9,858 nucleotides of DNA from Acidobacteriota bacterium (GTDB lineage: Bacteria > Acidobacteriota > Thermoanaerobaculia > Multivoradales > JAHEKO01): positions 1 to 9,858 of the forward strand of contig JAPUJD010000240.1 in the NCBI GenBank assembly GCA_027296385.1, given 5' to 3'. This document shows, one piece after another, positions 6,526-9,858 of this stretch. Both the position numbers and the translations under genes were made by a program. The notes beneath the pieces were generated by a model, which saw nothing but the letters and a program-made list of their open reading frames with translations, ran no database searches and had not been told where the DNA came from. Every line of letters begins with the position of its first letter. Position 1 is the first letter of the stretch.

Positions 6526-8862
6526 ATGCGACTCCTCTGGAAAGCGCACCGGATGGACCCAATTACGGCAGCGAGCGAACTGAGCCCCGCACGCGTGCGG
6601 CAGTTTCTGCAGCGGGCCTACGGCCTCGACGGCAGTGTCCGCCTGCTGCCGGGCGAGAACCACAACTACCTCGTGGCGGCTTCCGGTGCTCGCTATGTGC
6701 TCAAGATCTCCGCGCACGGTCAATCGCGGGCCGCGGTCGAGCTCGAGCACGCCGTCATCGAGCACATGCACGGCCGCGCTCCCGGGTTCGCCCTGCCGCG
6801 GACCGTCGTCGGACTCGACGGTGCGACGGTGACGCTCTTCGACGAGGACTCGCCGGCGCGCCTGATGCATTTCGTCGCCGGACAGCCGTGGCTCGGCGTC
6901 GAGGCTCCAGCACCAGCGTTGTTGCGCCACCTCGGCCAGAGCGTGGCCGCTCTCGGCCGCGCGCTGGCCGACTTCGATCCGCCAGTGGCACCGCGGTCCC
7001 ATCCCTGGGCGCTGACGCGGGTGGCCGAGCATCAGGACGGGCTCGCCGCGGTCGTCGATCCTCACCGCCGCCAGCTTCTCGACGCCGCCCTCCATCTCTA
7101 CCTGGCTCTAGCGCAGCCCCGGCTCGCCGAGCTGCCGACCTCGTGGATTCACGGCGACGTCAACGACGAGAACCTGCTGGTCGACGGCGAGCGCATCGTC
7201 GGTCTGGTCGACTTCGGCGACGTCATGGTCGATCCGACGGTAGGTGAGATCGCCATCGCCTTGACCTACGGCATGTTGCGCCGCCAGCGGCCCTTCGCCG
7301 CCGGGGCCGAGATCGTCGCCGGCTACGAGGCGACGCAACCGCTGTCGCCGGATGAACGCGAAGTCCTCTTTCCCCTCGTCTGCGGCCGCCTGGTCACCAG
7401 CCTCGCCCACGCCGCCCGACGGCGCCACCAGGGGTACGAGCGGACCAACTATTTCTCGACCGAGGAGCCCGCCTGGGAACTGTTGGAACGGCTGCTGGCG
7501 GTCGATCCGCTGACCGCTTGCCACGCCCTGCTCGGCGGCGACGACGGGGCCGCTCCGGCGGCGGCCGGCATCGACTCGCTCGAGCTCCGGCGCGAGCGCG
7601 AGCAACGTATCGGCCCCTCGCTCAGCCTCGCCTACGACGAGCCGCTACAGATCGTGCGCGGCTCCGGCCAGTACCTCTACGATCATCGCGGGCGGCCCTA
7701 CCTCGATCTCGTCAACAACGTCTGCCACGTCGGCCACTGCCACCCGCACGTGGTCGCCGCTGCCCAGCGCCAGATGGCCCTGCTCAACACCAATACGCGC
7801 TACCTCCACCGCGGCTTGACCGACTATGCCGAGCGCTTGACCGCGACTCTGCCGCCGCCGCTGTCCGTGTGCTTCATGGTCAACTCCGGAAGCGAAGCCA
7901 ACGAGCTGGCGCTGCGGCTGGCGCGGGCCCACACAGGTCAGCGGGCATTGCTGGTGGTCGAAGGGGCCTACCACGGTCACACCAGCACCCTCACCGACAT
8001 CAGCCCTTACAAGTTCCTCGGCCCCGGCGGCCGTGGTGCGGCCGAGGCCTGGGTTCACATGGTCCCGATGCCGGACGGCTACCGTGGAGTGCACAAGGGG
8101 CACGACCGGGCCACCGGGATCGCTTACGGCGATGACGTGGCCAGCGTGCTCGCCGCGGTCGGCGGACCGATCGGCGGTCTCATCCTCGAATCGCTTCTGG
8201 GCTGCGGCGGCCAGATCATCCCGCCGCCGGGCTACCTGGAGACGGCCTACGGTCACGTGCGCGCGGCCGGCGGCCTGTGCATCGCCGACGAGGTCCAGGT
8301 GGGCTTCGGTCGCGTCGGCAGCCACTTCTGGGCCTTCGAGTGCCAGGCGGTAGTGCCGGACATTGTCGTCATGGGCAAGCCGATCGGCAACGGCCATCCG
8401 ATGGCCGCGGTCGTCACCAGGCCCGAGATCGCGGCTTCGTTCGCCAATGGCATGGAGTTTTTCTGCACCTTCGGCGGTAATCCGGTCTCGTGTGCAGTCG
8501 GGCTGGCGGTCCTCGAAGTGATCGAAAAAGAGAGGCTGCAGCACCACGCGCTAGAGCTCGGCGCTCACTTCCTCGCCGGCCTACGCGCGCTCGGGGCGCG
8601 CCATTCAGCGGTCGGCGACGTGCGCGGGGTCGGCCTCTTTCTCGGCCTCGAGCTGATCCGCGATCCCGCCACCCTCGAACCTGCGGCCGACCTCGCCCAG
8701 ACGCTGGTCGAGCGGATGAAGAGCCAGGGTATTCTGCTATCGACCGACGGACCGCTCCACAACGTGCTGAAGATCAAACCACCCATGGTGCTGACTCGCA
8801 ATGACGTCGACCGGGTGCTGCGCACGTTCGACGCCGAGCTCGAAGACCTGGACGCGGGATGA
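6526..8862 (+). CDS. Bifunctional APH-like kinase / class-III PLP phospho-lyase fusion
   Basis: A 778-residue two-domain enzyme. The N-terminal kinase (about 10-335) is an aminoglycoside-phosphotransferase fold close to hydroxylysine kinase. It has the ATP-site lysine in YVLK (K60), the catalytic loop WIHGDVNDENLL (207-218; Asp211, Asn216) and the metal site VDFGD (228-232). After only about 20 linker residues comes a complete class-III PLP domain (about 356-775). This domain strongly resembles human ETNPPL and PHYKPL (ethanolamine-phosphate and 5-phosphohydroxylysine phospho-lyases): RIGPS, VNNVCHVGHCHP (397-408), NSGSEANELALRLAR, ADEVQVGFGRVG (Asp588), MGKPIGNGHP (PLP lysine K618), FGGNPVSCAVGLAVL and NVLKIKPPM. 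Predicted job: phosphorylate a hydroxyl group next to an amine, then eliminate phosphate and ammonia to give an aldehyde. Ordinary aminotransferase activity is less likely. The exact substrate is unknown. An ATG at 6553 is an equally plausible start. The gene overlaps the hydrolase gene by ATGA. Confidence 0.92.
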   Translation: MRLLWKAHRMDPITAASELSPARVRQFLQRAYGLDGSVRLLPGENHNYLVAASGARYVLKISAHGQSRAAVELEHAVIEHMHGRAPGFALPRTVVGLDGATVTLFDEDSPARLMHFVAGQPWLGVEAPAPALLRHLGQSVAALGRALADFDPPVAPRSHPWALTRVAEHQDGLAAVVDPHRRQLLDAALHLYLALAQPRLAELPTSWIHGDVNDENLLVDGERIVGLVDFGDVMVDPTVGEIAIALTYGMLRRQRPFAAGAEIVAGYEATQPLSPDEREVLFPLVCGRLVTSLAHAARRRHQGYERTNYFSTEEPAWELLERLLAVDPLTACHALLGGDDGAAPAAAGIDSLELRREREQRIGPSLSLAYDEPLQIVRGSGQYLYDHRGRPYLDLVNNVCHVGHCHPHVVAAAQRQMALLNTNTRYLHRGLTDYAERLTATLPPPLSVCFMVNSGSEANELALRLARAHTGQRALLVVEGAYHGHTSTLTDISPYKFLGPGGRGAAEAWVHMVPMPDGYRGVHKGHDRATGIAYGDDVASVLAAVGGPIGGLILESLLGCGGQIIPPPGYLETAYGHVRAAGGLCIADEVQVGFGRVGSHFWAFECQAVVPDIVVMGKPIGNGHPMAAVVTRPEIAASFANGMEFFCTFGGNPVSCAVGLAVLEVIEKERLQHHALELGAHFLAGLRALGARHSAVGDVRGVGLFLGLELIRDPATLEPAADLAQTLVERMKSQGILLSTDGPLHNVLKIKPPMVLTRNDVDRVLRTFDAELEDLDAG

Positions 8863-9749
8863 GCGGTTCTCCTCGCAAGACCGCACAGACAGACTACGGC
8901 GAGTTGCGCCGCTTGGCGATCAAACACGTGCGCGACGCCTTCGGCAGCCAAACGGCGATCGACGGCCAATGGCAGGATCTCGGGTATACCGCGCGCCCCG
9001 ACCTCGCCGCCGCCATCGCCGAGTACGACCAGTTCACCGAGCTCCTCGTGGCTCGCGGCGTGACGCTCGAGCTCCTGCCCGCCGAGGACGGCCTCGGCCT
9101 TGACTCGCTCTATGTCCGCGACGCCGCTGTGCTCTGTGACCGTGGCGTCGTCCTCTGTCGCATGGGCAAGATCGCCCGCCGCGGCGAGCCCCGGGCACTC
9201 GGCACTTTCTGTGAACATCTCGGTCTCCCCGTGCTGGGCGCGATCGAGACGCCCGGCATGCTCGAGGGCGGCGACGTGGCGTGGCTCGACCCACGCACGA
9301 TCGCCGTCGGCCAGGGCTACCGCACCAATGGGGCGGGAATCGAGCAGCTGCGCGTGCTGCTCGCTGACTCCGTCGACGAGCTCATCGTCGTCCCGCTACC
9401 GCACCATCGCGGGCCGAGCGATGTCTTTCACCTCATGTCGATCATGAGCCCGCTGGCCCCCGATCTGGCCCTGGTTTACTCACCGTTGATGCCGGTGCCT
9501 TTCCGCCAGACGCTGCTCGACCGCGGCATCGGTCTGGTCGAGGTACCGGAAGAGGAGCTCGACAGCCTGGGCTGCAACAGCCTCGTTCTCGGGCCGCGGA
9601 CCTGCCTGCTGGCTCGCGGCAACCCTCGCACCCGCGGCCGGCTCGAGCGCGCGGGGGTCGAAGTCATCGAGTTTTCGGGGGCTGAGATCGCCCTCAAGGG
9701 CGGCGGCGGCCCGACCTGCCTGACCCGACCGCTCGAGTGGCTGCTCTAG
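8859..9749 (+). CDS. Amidinohydrolase of the DDAH / arginine deiminase superfamily
   Basis: A 296-residue protein of the guanidino-group-modifying superfamily (dimethylarginine dimethylaminohydrolase, arginine deiminase, amidinotransferase). It appears full length for the DDAH-like branch, and the key residues are in order: Asp in LDSLYVRD (82 and 88), EGGD (136-139), the GQGYRTN substrate-loop motif (151-157), catalytic His191 in FHLMS, LGCNSLVL (237-244) and the nucleophile Cys287 in GGGGPTCLTRPL. Such enzymes attack the guanidinium carbon through the cysteine and release ammonia, a methylamine or a transferred amidino product. This sequence alone does not tell arginine deiminase-like, DDAH-like or other guanidine hydrolysis apart. 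No signal peptide is seen, so it is cytosolic. The start ATG overlaps the stop of the kinase-phospholyase gene (ATGA) with only a weak Shine-Dalgarno, implying coupled translation and a shared pathway. Confidence 0.9.
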   Translation: MSGSPRKTAQTDYGELRRLAIKHVRDAFGSQTAIDGQWQDLGYTARPDLAAAIAEYDQFTELLVARGVTLELLPAEDGLGLDSLYVRDAAVLCDRGVVLCRMGKIARRGEPRALGTFCEHLGLPVLGAIETPGMLEGGDVAWLDPRTIAVGQGYRTNGAGIEQLRVLLADSVDELIVVPLPHHRGPSDVFHLMSIMSPLAPDLALVYSPLMPVPFRQTLLDRGIGLVEVPEEELDSLGCNSLVLGPRTCLLARGNPRTRGRLERAGVEVIEFSGAEIALKGGGGPTCLTRPLEWLL

Positions 9750-9759
9750 ACGGCGTTTC

Positions 9760-9858
9760 TCACCCCGCCACATCCGGGCTCACCAGCCGTCCACGCGCAC
9801 CGAGACGCACGAGCACGATGCCGACGACCATGCCGACCAGAAAGCCATAGGGGAGTCC
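9760..9858 (-). CDS. C-terminal fragment of a probable membrane protein (partial, runs off the edge)
   Basis: Reading the minus strand from the right edge gives 32 uninterrupted codons ending in TGA at 9762-9760. The fragment begins GLPYGFLVGMVVGIVLVRLG and ends in a short polar tail (ARGRLVSPDVAG). This looks like a last transmembrane helix with glycines, followed by a positively charged cytoplasmic end. The gene would be convergent with the amidinohydrolase gene, with only a 10-base gap. Too little is present to name a family, and in GC-rich DNA 33 open codons can occur by chance. The hydrophobic pattern and tail-to-tail fit are the main support. Confidence 0.5.
   Translation of the reverse strand, partial: GLPYGFLVGMVVGIVLVRLGARGRLVSPDVAG

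Noticed and set aside
6460..7095. Upstream extension of the minus-strand exported-protein frame to 421 codons.
   Set aside because: Would overlap the kinase domain of the divergent gene and bury the signal peptide. The GGAGGTGG site fixes the start at 6459.
7645..8547. 300-codon open frame on the minus strand.
   Set aside because: Lies wholly opposite the PLP domain of the fusion enzyme, whose sequence is clearly conserved. Its translation is low complexity and matches no family. A typical antisense shadow in GC-rich DNA.
9749..9791. GACGGC/GCCGTC inverted repeat after the amidinohydrolase gene as a two-way terminator.
   Set aside because: Only six base pairs around a 31-base loop, partly inside the putative minus-strand gene, and no T-run.

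Overview
This 9.86 kb window comes from a GC-rich bacterial chromosome (roughly two-thirds G+C by eye, strong G/C bias at third codon positions, Shine-Dalgarno sites of the AGGAG type). The protein set is a BipA-type GTPase, SHREAP-type DUF4331 and DUF4198 secreted proteins, an RskA-type anti-sigma factor and a kinase/phospholyase fusion. It suggests an environmental Gram-negative-like lineage, with Acidobacteriota (for example Thermoanaerobaculia-like) as my best guess. That taxonomy is inference from gene content and style only; no rRNA or marker-level proof is present. There are no tRNAs, rRNAs, CRISPR arrays, insertion sequences or phage genes that I can see.

Layout. (1) 112-1920: typA/bipA, a complete ribosome-associated translational GTPase. 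(2) 1994-5770: a same-strand cassette of four genes. It starts with two exported proteins (DUF4331, 480 aa; DUF4198, 266 aa), followed by an ECF sigma factor (about 189 aa) and its membrane-anchored RskA-like anti-sigma factor (271 aa), which overlaps the sigma gene by ATGA. The untranslated gaps in this cassette hold perfect or near-perfect inverted repeats: one before the DUF4331 gene, one between the DUF4331 and DUF4198 genes, and two in tandem before the sigma gene. (3) 5830-6459, minus strand: a small exported protein of unknown function, convergent with the anti-sigma gene and divergent from the next operon. (4) 6526-9749: a two-gene operon joined by an ATGA overlap. The first gene encodes an aminoglycoside-phosphotransferase-like kinase fused directly to a class-III PLP enzyme of the ethanolamine-phosphate / phosphohydroxylysine phospho-lyase type. 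The second encodes an amidinohydrolase of the dimethylarginine dimethylaminohydrolase / arginine deiminase superfamily with its catalytic residues intact. (5) 9760-9858, minus strand: the C-terminus of a probable membrane protein that runs off the right edge.

How the genes may work together. The cassette in (2) looks like an envelope or surface regulon. A membrane-spanning anti-sigma factor holds an ECF sigma factor, and the exported DUF4331 and DUF4198 proteins are the probable output; the promoter logic is not proved here. The operon in (4) looks like a catabolic module for an amino-alcohol or guanidino compound. The kinase would phosphorylate a hydroxyl group, the PLP lyase would remove phosphate and ammonia to leave an aldehyde, and the coupled hydrolase would cleave a guanidino or amidino group. 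The real substrate cannot be read from sequence. This operon and the structured gaps in the sigma cassette are the parts most worth a second look.
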